A stretch of DNA of 32,387 nucleotides from Aphanizomenon flos-aquae FACHB-1287 (GTDB taxonomy: Bacteria; Cyanobacteriota; Cyanobacteriia; Cyanobacteriales; Nostocaceae). The stretch is taken from NCBI RefSeq assembly GCF_014698755.1, contig NZ_JACJTO010000043.1:1-32387 (forward strand), read 5' to 3'. The notes beneath the pieces are model-generated. The model was not told the DNA's origin. It made no database searches and saw only the letters and a list, made by a program, of their open reading frames with translations. This document shows positions 23,245 to 32,386 of the stretch, in pieces; the first letter of the stretch is position 1; each line of letters starts with the position of its first letter. The translations under genes and the position numbers were made by a program.

Positions 23245-25542
23245 TTAGATATTCTTCTCCCTATTTTCTAGAATATTACTTTTTAAAGCAATAGATAATT
23301 GTCGTAATCTTTCACTAACTTCTAAATTAGATGCTTGCGATTTTAAATTATTGGGTATTTCCGCTAATAAAAGTGGATTTCCTTGTAACCATTCATTCAA
23401 AGCTACCCCTGTCCAAGTTCCTTCTTTTTCTCGAAAACTATCAACTAAACCTTTGAGTTCTTGAATACAATAGGATTCAAAACTAGCAGCGTTAAAAATT
23501 GCAAATTTTAAATATTCTTCAAAAGCATTAATATCATTTTCCACTTCAAAAATTACCGCTTGTTGTGGTATTTCGTTATTAATAGCTGCTGTTGCTATTC
23601 CTGTTACTATTCCCGTAATTCCTAATACTTGTTGACGAACTTCTAAGTTAAAAAGTAAATCTGCACCATATTTTACATATCTTTTCAAAAGACTATAAGC
23701 AGGTTCTTTACCACTATAATAATTGTCAACAATTTCAATATCTACCCCCAGACTTTTAATGATTTTATTGCGAGTGTCACTATTAATAGGACCTCTAATT
23801 AATGCTTCTGCGACAGGTCGCGCAAACCGCAAAAATAAGACACTGAGACTATTTTCTAATTTAGCTAAAAAATAATCTTCTGAATTTTCAATTAACCTAG
23901 CTTTTACTTGATCACTTCCCCATAATAAACTTGTCATATATGCAACTAAGTTTAAGGATTCATTTTGTAATTCTAAAGCCAATTGTCTAGCAATATTAGA
24001 TAAAAGTCTACTTATATCATTATACAAATCCTCTCTCCAAGCAAAATTAGCTTTCATTCTATCAAATTCAGGATTGGAATTAGCCAAAAAGATAGTATCT
24101 TTCTTTTTAAAAGTTTCCTCTCGGAGTTTCTGCATTTCTTGATCAACGATTTCTAGATATCCTTCTCGAAATTTCTCTATTTGAGTTAAGGAATTAGCGG
24201 TTAAATTGTCTAAAGCTTTATTGATAATATAAGCATCATAGTATTTTTGTAAATCAGCTTTAATGATTAACCATTTTTGATTCCACCATTCTGCAAATAA
24301 AACCCGTTGATTGTTTTCTGCAAATAGCTTTGCTTGTTCAGGATTTTCTGGATGATTTTTACTAACTAAACGATAAATTTCTTCAGATGTGCTAATAATT
24401 GTATTTAGAGAAGCTTCACACCGTTTCTTTAAAATAGCGACTCTTTCGGTATTAATATAATCAAAGATTTTCTCTTTAATTACAGGAATACCAGTAGCAT
24501 CTGTTTTGAGAATTTCCACATCATCAATACCTGTTAATCTCTGTAAATGAGATTGAATAATATGGGTATCTCCTATTTCTAATTTAGTTTGTTCTCCGGC
24601 TATATTATTTAATAGCAAATATGCACCAGCAGAACCAGAAACTATTCTATGATTTGGTAAATTTGCCCGTTTTAACCAATCTTGAGCAGCTTCTTGAATG
24701 TGGGTTTTCATTGCTTCTGCACTACCTAATGAATCAATGCGACTTAAAAATACAAATAATTTATCAGCAACAGTGACGTTTTTATCTCCCTGTTCTGTAA
24801 ATTTGATAATTTCTAATTCCTTTTCTCGCAGACTGGTAAAACGCTGTACTAATATCACAGCATCACAATCTGATAACATTTCTTGTGCTTCGTCAACGTG
24901 CTTTGCTAAACCTGAATCTAAACCGGGAACATCATAAAATACAATTCCTTCAGCTTGTGCAAGTTTGTTAGTATAAAGTCTCGCTTCTAACACAGCATGA
25001 GCATATTTTTCATCTGCTACATATTTTTTTAAAGGTTCTCGAATATCCTCTAATCTCGTAAATGGAAATGTTAGATTTCCTTCTTGTCTCACTTCTTGTA
25101 AAGTGATTTCATTGGTGCGAATAGTATTAATATCTTCTTGGGCTTGAGCTTTTTCTAATTCTTTGAGTAAGTTGATAAATTCAGCTTCTGTCTTTGCTTG
25201 TACTTCTAATCTTTGTTCTGATTCATGTTCAACCGAATAAATTTGTGTGGTAGTAAATGTACATCTTCCTCCCTTCGCTGGAAGTAAGTCACATTCTAAC
25301 CAAGCATTCACAAAAGTGCTTTTCCCAGCTTTTTCTAACCCGACTACTGCAATGCGAAATTCCCGTTTTTTGAGTCTTTCCAGTTGACGACGTGCGGGTT
25401 GTGCTTCTTGTAATAGGATTTGTTTTAATTTAGGGGGAACTTCTGCTTGAGGTAAGTTGGCTAAATTAACCGCGTGTCTTTGGATATTTAAAGCGTCGGT
25501 TAAACGGGTTTCATAGTAGGAAGATGCTGTTTTCCAATCCAT
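23245..25542 (-). CDS. Dynamin-like GTPase, second of a tandem pair
   Basis: A 765-aa dynamin-family GTPase: G1 GLEKAGKST (68-76), G2 region CTFTTTQ (94-100), G3 DVPGLDSG (204-211) and G4 SRID (267-270), inside a domain preceded by about 60 helical residues. The rest is a long helical stalk with a hydrophobic stretch near 645-665 (VLGITGIVTGIATAAI) that could insert in a membrane like the paddle of bacterial dynamins. Bacterial dynamin-like proteins bind and remodel membranes in a GTP-dependent way, often as pairs. It is the last gene of a four-gene operon, 12 bp after the 271-aa membrane protein. No Shine-Dalgarno stands out beyond GGAG in that gap (plus-strand ctcc at 25551-25554). Confidence 0.88.
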   Translation of the reverse strand: MDWKTASSYYETRLTDALNIQRHAVNLANLPQAEVPPKLKQILLQEAQPARRQLERLKKREFRIAVVGLEKAGKSTFVNAWLECDLLPAKGGRCTFTTTQIYSVEHESEQRLEVQAKTEAEFINLLKELEKAQAQEDINTIRTNEITLQEVRQEGNLTFPFTRLEDIREPLKKYVADEKYAHAVLEARLYTNKLAQAEGIVFYDVPGLDSGLAKHVDEAQEMLSDCDAVILVQRFTSLREKELEIIKFTEQGDKNVTVADKLFVFLSRIDSLGSAEAMKTHIQEAAQDWLKRANLPNHRIVSGSAGAYLLLNNIAGEQTKLEIGDTHIIQSHLQRLTGIDDVEILKTDATGIPVIKEKIFDYINTERVAILKKRCEASLNTIISTSEEIYRLVSKNHPENPEQAKLFAENNQRVLFAEWWNQKWLIIKADLQKYYDAYIINKALDNLTANSLTQIEKFREGYLEIVDQEMQKLREETFKKKDTIFLANSNPEFDRMKANFAWREDLYNDISRLLSNIARQLALELQNESLNLVAYMTSLLWGSDQVKARLIENSEDYFLAKLENSLSVLFLRFARPVAEALIRGPINSDTRNKIIKSLGVDIEIVDNYYSGKEPAYSLLKRYVKYGADLLFNLEVRQQVLGITGIVTGIATAAINNEIPQQAVIFEVENDINAFEEYLKFAIFNAASFESYCIQELKGLVDSFREKEGTWTGVALNEWLQGNPLLLAEIPNNLKSQASNLEVSERLRQLSIALKSNILENREKNI

Positions 25543-25554
25543 TGTAGATACTCC

Positions 25555-26370
25555 TTAAATACGGTTAAATTTTTTTAAACCAGATAAATTTCCAAGACAA
25601 GCTAATTTCTTAACTGTACAATCTGCTTGACTTGGTAGATTATTCTTTAAAGAAAAACGTACATCTTGATTAATCATATTACGACCATCATTAATATTGA
25701 TTCTGATATAAACTTCCCGTATGCTATCAGATGAAATATTATCATCGGTTATTTCTAAATTTTGCTCATTTGCGTCAGCAACTTTAACACTAGTACATAG
25801 GAAGTAAGAAGCATTATCTATGAGGTAGATTAGCTCATCAACCTTTAAATTTGAACGATTTATGAAATTACTAGCTATAGATGCTGGAACAACAAGACAT
25901 AAATCCGCAGGAATTGGACGCTGATAAATTGGTTGTTCTTGTGTTGCTGTTATAGTTGGTTTAATTTTTTCCTGATCTTTTTTATCACGAATTTGTTTAT
26001 AATAAAATAAGCCAACGAATGTAAAAGCTGCTGCTACAAAAATCCATTCCATATTTTCTCCTTTGAAAAACATATTGTCTCCTTTTAAAAAACCGCTTAT
26101 TGCCATTCTAGCCGGTTCTTTGGCTATTGATTTTTTTAAGATTTCATCCAACAAGTCATCAATAATTTTTCTATCGTCCTCTTTATCAGCACTAGGTCGT
26201 ATACCAAACAAATTACATATTTTGATTGTCTCTATTTGCAATTGTGATTGTTCTTCATTAACTATTATTTGAATAGTCTTATATAAAATACCTTTTTTAA
26301 TTCCGTTTATTTGAGGATATACGTTATTAAAAATTCGAGGATATAGATTCTTAGGATTCTGGTTTACCAC
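25555..26370 (-). CDS. Single-pass membrane protein of unknown family in dynamin operon
   Basis: A 271-aa protein I cannot assign. An N-terminal cytosolic-type domain (1-105), mixed helix and strand, contains an acidic helix KEDDRKIIDDLLDEILKK (63-80). One membrane helix follows at 108-124 (EWIFVAAAFTFVGLFYY) with basic residues after it. A C-terminal domain (135-271) has predicted strands and four cysteines (C157, C193, C248, C255 approximately). There is no signal peptide and no recognisable catalytic motif. It is placed between the two dynamin-like genes with 6-12 bp gaps, so it is surely co-expressed with them and may anchor or recruit them to a membrane (inference). Confidence 0.7.
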   Translation of the reverse strand: MVNQNPKNLYPRIFNNVYPQINGIKKGILYKTIQIIVNEEQSQLQIETIKICNLFGIRPSADKEDDRKIIDDLLDEILKKSIAKEPARMAISGFLKGDNMFFKGENMEWIFVAAAFTFVGLFYYKQIRDKKDQEKIKPTITATQEQPIYQRPIPADLCLVVPASIASNFINRSNLKVDELIYLIDNASYFLCTSVKVADANEQNLEITDDNISSDSIREVYIRININDGRNMINQDVRFSLKNNLPSQADCTVKKLACLGNLSGLKKFNRI

Positions 26371-26376
26371 TAGGTT

Positions 26377-26571
26377 TTAAGACTCCTTTTTTAAAACTAT
26401 CTCTAACCTACAAAATTCTTCTGCAAGGTTTTGAGCTTTTTCTTGCATAGGTTGCCAAATATTTCTTTGGTTTTCATAATCTAGAGTAATTTCTTGGTTA
26501 GCTTTATCAAGTCTAGCTTGATAACGGTCAATAATATCATTCTGAAGTTTATCTACATTTTTTTTAGACAA
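26377..26571 (-). CDS. Small coiled-coil protein in dynamin operon
   Basis: A 64-aa, charged, almost entirely helical protein (DIIDRYQARLDKANQEITLDYENQ in the middle) with one cysteine. Its first codons overlap the end of the upstream dynamin-like gene by 19 bp, implying translational coupling, and the next gene begins 6 bp after it. It is unrecognised. Size and helix content suggest an adaptor or assembly factor for the neighbouring GTPases. The overlap and operon position argue that it is real despite its length. Confidence 0.6.
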   Translation of the reverse strand: MSKKNVDKLQNDIIDRYQARLDKANQEITLDYENQRNIWQPMQEKAQNLAEEFCRLEIVLKKES

Positions 26572-28799
26572 TCAATTTGTTCTAGTAGCCAAGTTGCAAT
26601 TTTGTTGACTATTTTTCTTTCTTCCTTTTTAGACTGAATCAGCCAACCTCTCAGTAAATTGTTCACACTAGGTATTTCGGCATTATCACTAGAACGGGTT
26701 TCATATTGGGTTTCATAAAAAGTCTCTTCCCAAAGCCATAATGTGTACCAATCTCTTCGCTTTTTTTCAATCTTTATTTCTTCTTTCCATGTTCCTTGAT
26801 TAATAGGAAACCCTGCTTCAAAACGAAAGTTAAATGTAAGTTGACTATCAACTTTAATAAGTTGAGATTCTGGAAATTTAATTGCTATATTAGGTGAAAT
26901 ATCATTTGCTCCCTTTTCAATATGAGATAAATGACAATTAAAAAGTTCTACTACTGCTTGGTACATTCTATTTAATTCTTGGCTGGAAATCTGCTTTAAT
27001 ACATCCTCCATCACAATATTCAAATGAATAGCTAGTTCATTTAATTCTTCATTTATTTGTTTAAGTTGATTCTTTTCTAAATCTGTTCTTGCTTCCATTA
27101 TTTTCCCTTCTTTAGCTACGGAAGCAGTATAACCTAAATTTACAAGTCGGTTTAAGTTTCTTCCTAGCAAATTGACATTTAAAAGATTTGCTTTTTTAAA
27201 ATTTGTACTGTCTAAATCTACCTTTCCAGTTTCTAAAGACTGTGCTATTACTTCTAATACTTGGTTAATTCCTTGACCTAATTCCCGTCTCCATCCATAA
27301 AGGGGATATAATTTTTCTCCTAATAGATTATCTCCTAATAGATTATAAGGTTCTACATTTTTAAGTTCTAAAATTGTTGATTCAAGATATAGCACAGGAT
27401 CATCTTCTGACTGTTCTGCTATAACTTGTTTAATCTTGGTATCTATTCTTTCAAATGGCTCTCTTAAATTTGTATCGCTAATTTGTAAGAAACGCTCAAT
27501 TGATGATCTAATCTGTGATATCTTTTCACATTCTTCTTGATACCGTTCCTCCGAACTATTAAGCACAGCATTTGTTGTCTGTGTTGCCCATTCCGCGATC
27601 GCATTTCCAGCAGCTATATTAAAACGTTCTATAATTTGGGGAATTACTAACTGGGGAAAATGTTTATTAATATGTTCCCTGAGATTTTCCTGAAATTCCT
27701 CACCATAGGATTTCTCCCATAATGCTTCAGCAACTCTATTTTTATCGTGTCTATTCCATTTTTGTGTATTACGTGGCAAATCTTCTAAAATATCTTCAAT
27801 TAAGCCATTAAAATGATTATCGGCTTTTTTACAAGCATCTGCACTGTAAATATCATCTTGATTTTGAATTTGCAAAGACAACAAAGCAGGCCATGTACTC
27901 AGTTTAACTACTTTTAAATTTTCAATATCTTCTGTATATTCCTTTAATTGCTCAGTTAATTCATTTTTAATATCACGAATAGCTTTTTCAACAAACCGAT
28001 TTTCTGATTCTGGCCAGCTTCTATCGGCTCGAAAAACATCAATCCTATTCAGTGCAAAAAGCATCCGCGCCGGAGAACCACCTAAATCTTTTACCTGCTG
28101 TACTACCTCTTGCAATAAACTTTTTACCTTCTGAGAATCTGTCTCAGCACTATTATAAGTAACTATACACAAAGCCTCTCGACATTGTTTAATCACATTA
28201 GCATTACCCTGATCACCCACATAAGCTAAACCAGGTAAATCAAGTATTCTTACTCTTGTTGCTTTTGGTAATTGTAATTGAGATTCTTTTAACAGTCGAA
28301 AAGGATAAGTAATTGTAGATTGGGGACAGGCTAAATTAGGTTGGGTTTCTCTATTTTCGATATAACTTATCATTGCTTGATAAAGACGTTGATAAATTTT
28401 ATCGTCACTAATTCCTCTCCATTCTCCACACTCCCATAACGCCCCCGGTGTTTCCTTAATGATAAGAGATTTTTCTTTACTGTACTCAATTGTCACTGCA
28501 CCAGCGCTCATTTCACTAACTGCAACCGGGACAATTTCAGCACCACATAATAAATTAACTAAGGTGCTTTTACCACTACTTGTAGTCCCTGTGGTGGCTA
28601 AAGTAAGAGTAGGATTTTGTAGTTCGTAAATGAGTTGATTTAAGGCTTTTTCTAAGTTGTTGGATAGTTCTTGTATTTCCGACTGATAACTCTCTGGTAA
28701 GTGCTGAGATATTTCCGTCTGAAAGTTATCCCAATATTGAGCCAGTAGCTTGGCTTTAAACTCAATTTTTTCAAATACTTTGTATACTGAGTTGCTCAT
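26553..28799 (-). CDS. Dynamin-like GTPase, first of a tandem pair
   Basis: A 748-aa dynamin-family GTPase. G1 is GTTSSGKST (71-79), the G2 threonine lies near AGAVTIEY (99-106), G3 is DLPG (187-190) and G4 is NRID (251-254). Helical regions before and after form the expected bundle and stalk. The last 90 residues (RRDWYTLWLWEET, SSDNAEIPSVNNLL, IATWLLEQID) form a distinct C-terminal module not seen in the partner GTPase. Sequence differs strongly from the second dynamin, so the pair is not a recent duplication. It is the first gene of the operon and overlaps the 64-aa gene by 19 bp. Likely membrane remodelling; a defence role is inferred from family precedent. Confidence 0.88.
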   Translation of the reverse strand: MSNSVYKVFEKIEFKAKLLAQYWDNFQTEISQHLPESYQSEIQELSNNLEKALNQLIYELQNPTLTLATTGTTSSGKSTLVNLLCGAEIVPVAVSEMSAGAVTIEYSKEKSLIIKETPGALWECGEWRGISDDKIYQRLYQAMISYIENRETQPNLACPQSTITYPFRLLKESQLQLPKATRVRILDLPGLAYVGDQGNANVIKQCREALCIVTYNSAETDSQKVKSLLQEVVQQVKDLGGSPARMLFALNRIDVFRADRSWPESENRFVEKAIRDIKNELTEQLKEYTEDIENLKVVKLSTWPALLSLQIQNQDDIYSADACKKADNHFNGLIEDILEDLPRNTQKWNRHDKNRVAEALWEKSYGEEFQENLREHINKHFPQLVIPQIIERFNIAAGNAIAEWATQTTNAVLNSSEERYQEECEKISQIRSSIERFLQISDTNLREPFERIDTKIKQVIAEQSEDDPVLYLESTILELKNVEPYNLLGDNLLGEKLYPLYGWRRELGQGINQVLEVIAQSLETGKVDLDSTNFKKANLLNVNLLGRNLNRLVNLGYTASVAKEGKIMEARTDLEKNQLKQINEELNELAIHLNIVMEDVLKQISSQELNRMYQAVVELFNCHLSHIEKGANDISPNIAIKFPESQLIKVDSQLTFNFRFEAGFPINQGTWKEEIKIEKKRRDWYTLWLWEETFYETQYETRSSDNAEIPSVNNLLRGWLIQSKKEERKIVNKIATWLLEQIDCLKKM

Positions 28800-28971
28800 A
28801 TTGCCAAATCCATAGTTGGTTACTTTGGGTTTTGTCTAGTTGAAAATCCTATTACGTAGTATATACATAAAATATTTAATAAAGCAAGTCCAAACAAAAA
28901 ATAGGTTAATAACAATACCTTCACTGGAATTTGGTGACAAGTTTAGTCAAGGTTGCTGATTTATCTGGTTA

Positions 28972-29001
28972 TCTCATTCCCATACAGAGTATGGGGTGAG
29001 A
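28972..29001. repeat. Hairpin upstream of the dynamin operon
   Basis: TCTCATTCCCATAC (28972-28985) pairs with GTATGGGGTGAGA (28989-29001), 12 bp with a one-base bulge and a 3-nt loop. It has no T-tract. It lies between the 115-aa gene and the dynamin operon, so it may belong to the operon's 5' UTR or be an operator. Confidence 0.5.
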
Positions 29002-29068
29002 TATACGCACATTTAATTTTCACCAGATGTTTATTGGCAAAAATTCCCCTTTTTCCCTACTACCTAAT

Positions 29069-29416
29069 TTAAAACTGCTCTAAATACTGATTAAGATCCT
29101 CAATAACGCGGGTAAGTTCCGCTTCTGTTGTCAACCGAATACCTAAATTGCGAATTGTTAACAAAACTTTAGCCGCAAAGGGAGTAGGCCAGATATTAGG
29201 ATTACAAAATATCTCTACAAATACATCCCCAGTATAACGATACTCTAAGGAAGGTTGAGGACTAACTTTACCTGTACCGGGAGTTTTAGCAGCAACAGCT
29301 TTGAGGCTTTTCATTAATTCATTGATTTCTGCTTTTAATTCTTGCGCTGCTTGGTGTGAAAAACTGAAGGAAACAGAACCTTCTACTAGATTTAGTGTTA
29401 GAGGTACAGAAGACAT
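29069..29416 (-). CDS. Conserved-looking hypothetical cyanobacterial protein
   Basis: A 115-aa soluble protein of unknown function. A strand-rich N-terminus (SVPLTLNLVEGSVSFSFSHQ) is followed by a helix (AAQELKAEINELMKSLKAV), a basic Pro/Gly linker, then strands (EYRYTGDVFVEIFCNP) and helices to the end. No membrane helix or metal motif is seen. It lies 270 bp upstream of the dynamin operon on the same strand, with a hairpin between, so co-transcription is unlikely. It is divergent from the CDF transporter. Confidence 0.6.
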   Translation of the reverse strand: MSSVPLTLNLVEGSVSFSFSHQAAQELKAEINELMKSLKAVAAKTPGTGKVSPQPSLEYRYTGDVFVEIFCNPNIWPTPFAAKVLLTIRNLGIRLTTEAELTRVIEDLNQYLEQF

Positions 29417-29655
29417 AAGCTACTTATTAAAAATAATTCGTAATTATCCATATTACCTGAAGATGATCCCAAATACCCGACTTTTGACAGAAGTTGAATA
29501 TCTGTTTCTACAATAAAGAGATTAATTCTTAATTAGCAATTTTTGATCTATTTCTTATATATTTATTCCTAGAAATAAATACTTATTGTTGTACAGTAAG
29601 AGTTAAAGAAAACAAATTCTTCATTCTTTTTTCCGCAAATGACAATTATAAATAT

Positions 29656-30558
29656 ATGACTTACGATAACCGCACTGAAGTTAGAAAAGTTTTAATTATT
29701 ACTCTCCTGCTGAATGTATTCGTCATGGGTTTAAAAGCCCTTGTAGGTTATTGGACAGGTTCTTTAAGTTTAATGGCCGATGCCTTGCATAGTGTAACGG
29801 ATAGTGCTAACAATGTCTTAGGATTAGTTGCTATTAAGTTTTCTTCACCATTACCAGACCGAGAGCATCCTTATGGACATAATAAATTTGAAGCGGTGGG
29901 AGCTTTAGGTATTGCTGCATTTTTAGGTATAGCCTGTTTTGAAATTGTCCAAGGTGCAGTAGAAAGAATTATTAAAGGTGGTGAACCTGTGAGAGTATCA
30001 CCTCCAGAACTGTGGTTATTACTGATTGTGTTAGGAGTAAATATTTTTGTAGCCTTTTATGAACGTAATGTGGGGAGAAGAGTAGGTAGTTCCATTTTAG
30101 TCGCTGATGCTACCCATACTATGAGTGATGTTTGGGTGACAATCTCGGTTATTGGTGGTTTAATTGGGGTTTGGTTGGGTTATCAATTGTTGGATGTGCT
30201 ACTGGCTTTCCCAGTGGCTTTACTGGTATTTTGGAGTGGTTGGTCAGTGTTAACAGAAAATTTACCTTGGCTGGTAGACCAAATGGCGATCGCTCCAGAA
30301 ACTATTCATACAATTACAGTATCAGTACCCGGTGTCCTTAACTGTCATGATATTGCTTCCCGTGGTGTCATCGGTCGTCAAGTGTTTATAGAAATGCACT
30401 TAATTGTAGATGCACGCGATGTAGAAACGGCTCATAACATTACAGAAGAAGTAGAAAGACAACTAGAACAACGTTTCAGTCCAGTTAGAATCTTAATTCA
30501 TGTTGAGCCACCTGCATATCAGTCTGAGCGCGTAACCTTTGAGTCTGAACAAACATAA
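29656..30558 (+). CDS. Cation diffusion facilitator (CDF) family metal exporter
   Basis: A 300-aa inner-membrane transporter that exports divalent metals (Zn, Fe, Co, Mn classes) in exchange for protons. The family's six membrane helices are seen, with the transport site residues in helix 2 (D42, H45, D49 in ADALHSVTDS) and helix 5 (DATHTMSD). The HPYGH motif near 76 follows helix 2. The C-terminal cytosolic domain (about 210-290) ends with the expected H-VEP strand (ILIHVEPP). Site residues resemble Zn/Fe-type CDFs, but the metal cannot be fixed from sequence. No regulator is adjacent. Confidence 0.92.
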   Translation: MTYDNRTEVRKVLIITLLLNVFVMGLKALVGYWTGSLSLMADALHSVTDSANNVLGLVAIKFSSPLPDREHPYGHNKFEAVGALGIAAFLGIACFEIVQGAVERIIKGGEPVRVSPPELWLLLIVLGVNIFVAFYERNVGRRVGSSILVADATHTMSDVWVTISVIGGLIGVWLGYQLLDVLLAFPVALLVFWSGWSVLTENLPWLVDQMAIAPETIHTITVSVPGVLNCHDIASRGVIGRQVFIEMHLIVDARDVETAHNITEEVERQLEQRFSPVRILIHVEPPAYQSERVTFESEQT

Positions 30559-30570
30559 ACCAAAATAATT

Positions 30571-30831
30571 TTATTTTTCCAGCCTGACCGCATACCAGTG
30601 TAAATATTCTCCAGTCCCCACATCTAAATTACAACTTGTATCTAGCAAATATTGTGCTTGTTCACTGACGGACTGAAATTTTTGTACATCCAGTGGTAAA
30701 TCCTCCCGTAAAATTTGTGATAAGGTTGTTTCCAGTTTGATTAATAACTCAGCCGCAGTGAGAAATTGTTCTGGCTGATTTGTTTCTAAAACAACAAAAT
30801 CGTCCTGCTGATACATTAATTGATTTGGCAT
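30571..30831 (-). CDS. crr7: Crr7-family protein (chlororespiratory reduction 7, DUF3571)
   Basis: 86 aa from ATG 30831. The frame extends 18 codons upstream, but that part is poorly conserved and runs toward the repeat array. The conserved blocks are DDFVVLETNQPEQFLTAAEL, the LPLDVQKFQSVSEQAQYLLD region and YLHWYAVRLEK at the end. In plant chloroplasts Crr7 is needed for assembly or stability of the NDH complex that drives cyclic electron flow; the cyanobacterial homologue presumably serves NDH-1 at the thylakoid. It is convergent with the CDF gene with 12 bp between stops. Confidence 0.8.
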   Translation of the reverse strand: MPNQLMYQQDDFVVLETNQPEQFLTAAELLIKLETTLSQILREDLPLDVQKFQSVSEQAQYLLDTSCNLDVGTGEYLHWYAVRLEK

Positions 30832-30871
30832 TTTTGGTAATTGTAATAAGTAATTGATAATTGATTTACCA

Positions 30872-30994
30872 CTAACAACTGACAACTAACAACTGACAAC
30901 TGACAACTGACAACTAACAACTGACAACTAACAACTGACAACTAACAACTAACAACTGACAACTGACAACTGACAACTGACAACTAACAACTGA
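30872..30994. repeat. Tandem heptamer array (CTGACAA/CTAACAA, about 17.5 units)
   Basis: From 30872 to 30994 the sequence is an uninterrupted series of 7-bp units alternating irregularly between ctgacaa and ctaacaa. It belongs to the short tandemly repeated repetitive sequences of heterocystous cyanobacteria. The array reaches the TAG stop of sasA (30995-30997), so it forms the start of that gene's 3' UTR, and it separates it from crr7. A fragment-like echo (tgacaactaaccactaact) lies near 22008-22026. Confidence 0.95.
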
Positions 30995-32182
30995 CTAAGA
31001 TGGATACACTGGTAATGTAAAATGAAACCATGCACCACCGTGGGAAGATGAGTCTACCCAAATTTGACCGTAATGGGCGCGGATAATGCGTTGACATAAA
31101 CAAAGGCCAATTCCGTATCCATCTGTACCTTGATCCCGTTGTAGACGAACAAGATTCTCAAAAATACGATCGCGGTCTTCTTCGGGAATACCAGGACCCG
31201 TATCACCAACCGTAAATTGAACTTTTTGGCTAGTGCGATGTAGTCCTGCTACAGTAATTATACCACCAGCAGGTGTATATTTAATGGCATTGTCCAACAG
31301 ATTAACCAGAACTTGGCGAACTCGTTCAGGATCAGCATACACATAGGGTAAATCTTGGGGAATATCTACTTTCACCGTTTGGGATTTAGCAGTATAGCGA
31401 TCGCTCAATTCCGCCAAAACTTGTAAACACAGTTCTCCTAATTGTAACCTTTGTGGGATAATGGGTAATTCCGTATCCTCACCCCGCCCCAATTGTAACA
31501 AATCAGCAATCATCCGATCAATAATTCTAGTTTGGGTGCGAGCTTGTTTCAATAAATGTATAGCCAGACCCGGTTTTAGGCGTTGAAATTCCCCCGTATC
31601 TGGATTATAATTAGATTGAAGAGTTTCAATAGCGATCGCTGCAGCCGTCAGAGGATTGCGAAGATCATGAGCCAGAACCGCAATTACCCGGTCTTTAAAC
31701 TGTAGTTGTTCTTGCAGGTTATCATTTTCCTGCTTGAGACGAAAAATTTCATCCGAAAGTTGAATCACCTCCGCCGAATTCGCAACCGAATGAATAGTAG
31801 ACTTAGGTAATATTACTTGGCTCTCTTCATCCAGACATTCTTCTAAATCTTCCTGCAACTTCAAAAAAGTGTCAACAGCACCTTGCCAGCGTGGCCACCA
31901 GGTTTTTAATTGTGGAATAATATTAGTACCAGCAATAGTCTGTTGGGGTTCTGGATGAATCTTAACTAGAGCGGGGGTTGCTACTAACTTAAAATGTTCG
32001 GCTAGATAGGGTTGTTCGCCAACATCAATAATTTGTAGTTCAAAACTATACCCATCCTCTAATTCTTTCAAATAAGCGCGAATTTGCTGAACTTGTTGAC
32101 GGGACTGAGGCCGTCCATCAACAAACAGCAATAATTGGAGTGGAGCCTCAGAATAAATAGGCTGATCCTGGGAAGCTTGCAT
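30995..32182 (-). CDS. sasA: Adaptive-response sensory kinase SasA (circadian clock output)
   Basis: 395 aa from ATG 32182; TTG 32209 and GTG 32200 are possible upstream starts. The N-terminal KaiB-like thioredoxin fold (about 12-98: [48 protein letters not shown]) binds KaiC. A linker and coiled coil (140-165) lead to HisKA with phospho-His172 ([11 protein letters not shown]) and a HATPase_c domain (N box [11 protein letters not shown]1 GDTGPGIP, G2 GYGIGLCLC). On binding KaiC, SasA autophosphorylates and passes phosphate to RpaA to drive daily transcription rhythms. Neither kai genes nor rpaA are in the window. Two GCGATCGC octamers lie within it (31402, 31632). Confidence 0.93.
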   Translation of the reverse strand: MQASQDQPIYSEAPLQLLLFVDGRPQSRQQVQQIRAYLKELEDGYSFELQIIDVGEQPYLAEHFKLVATPALVKIHPEPQQTIAGTNIIPQLKTWWPRWQGAVDTFLKLQEDLEECLDEESQVILPKSTIHSVANSAEVIQLSDEIFRLKQENDNLQEQLQFKDRVIAVLAHDLRNPLTAAAIAIETLQSNYNPDTGEFQRLKPGLAIHLLKQARTQTRIIDRMIADLLQLGRGEDTELPIIPQRLQLGELCLQVLAELSDRYTAKSQTVKVDIPQDLPYVYADPERVRQVLVNLLDNAIKYTPAGGIITVAGLHRTSQKVQFTVGDTGPGIPEEDRDRIFENLVRLQRDQGTDGYGIGLCLCQRIIRAHYGQIWVDSSSHGGAWFHFTLPVYPS

Positions 32183-32314
32183 GACATCTTGTTTCAGCAC
32201 TGGTAACAACCTGGGAACGCTTTACAGACGGTAAAATGGGCTGACCTTGGTTAATAAATGTTATTTTTCCAATTTACAGCAGTTTGATATCAAGTCCAGT
32301 ACAAGAATAGCTAT

Positions 32315-32386
32315 CTAAATAGGGTCAAAAAACAATCCACAATGATTAAACCAATTGAGAGCATTTTCATCAGTAATAGCATTAAC
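32315..32386 (-). CDS. Transposase C-terminal tail (IS630-like), cut by window edge
   Basis: The minus strand entering from the right edge reads VNAITDENALNWFNHCGLFF, then DPI and TAG (32315-32317). The ENAxNWFxHCG ending resembles the C-terminus of IS630-type DDE transposases in cyanobacteria. Only 23 codons are visible, so it could be an intact gene, a fragment or a different family. Its 3' end lies about 130 bp upstream of sasA. Confidence 0.5.
   Translation of the reverse strand, partial: VNAITDENALNWFNHCGLFFDPI

Noticed and set aside
30868-30994. CRISPR array
   Set aside because: The units are 7 bp with no unique spacers; it is a simple tandem heptamer array.
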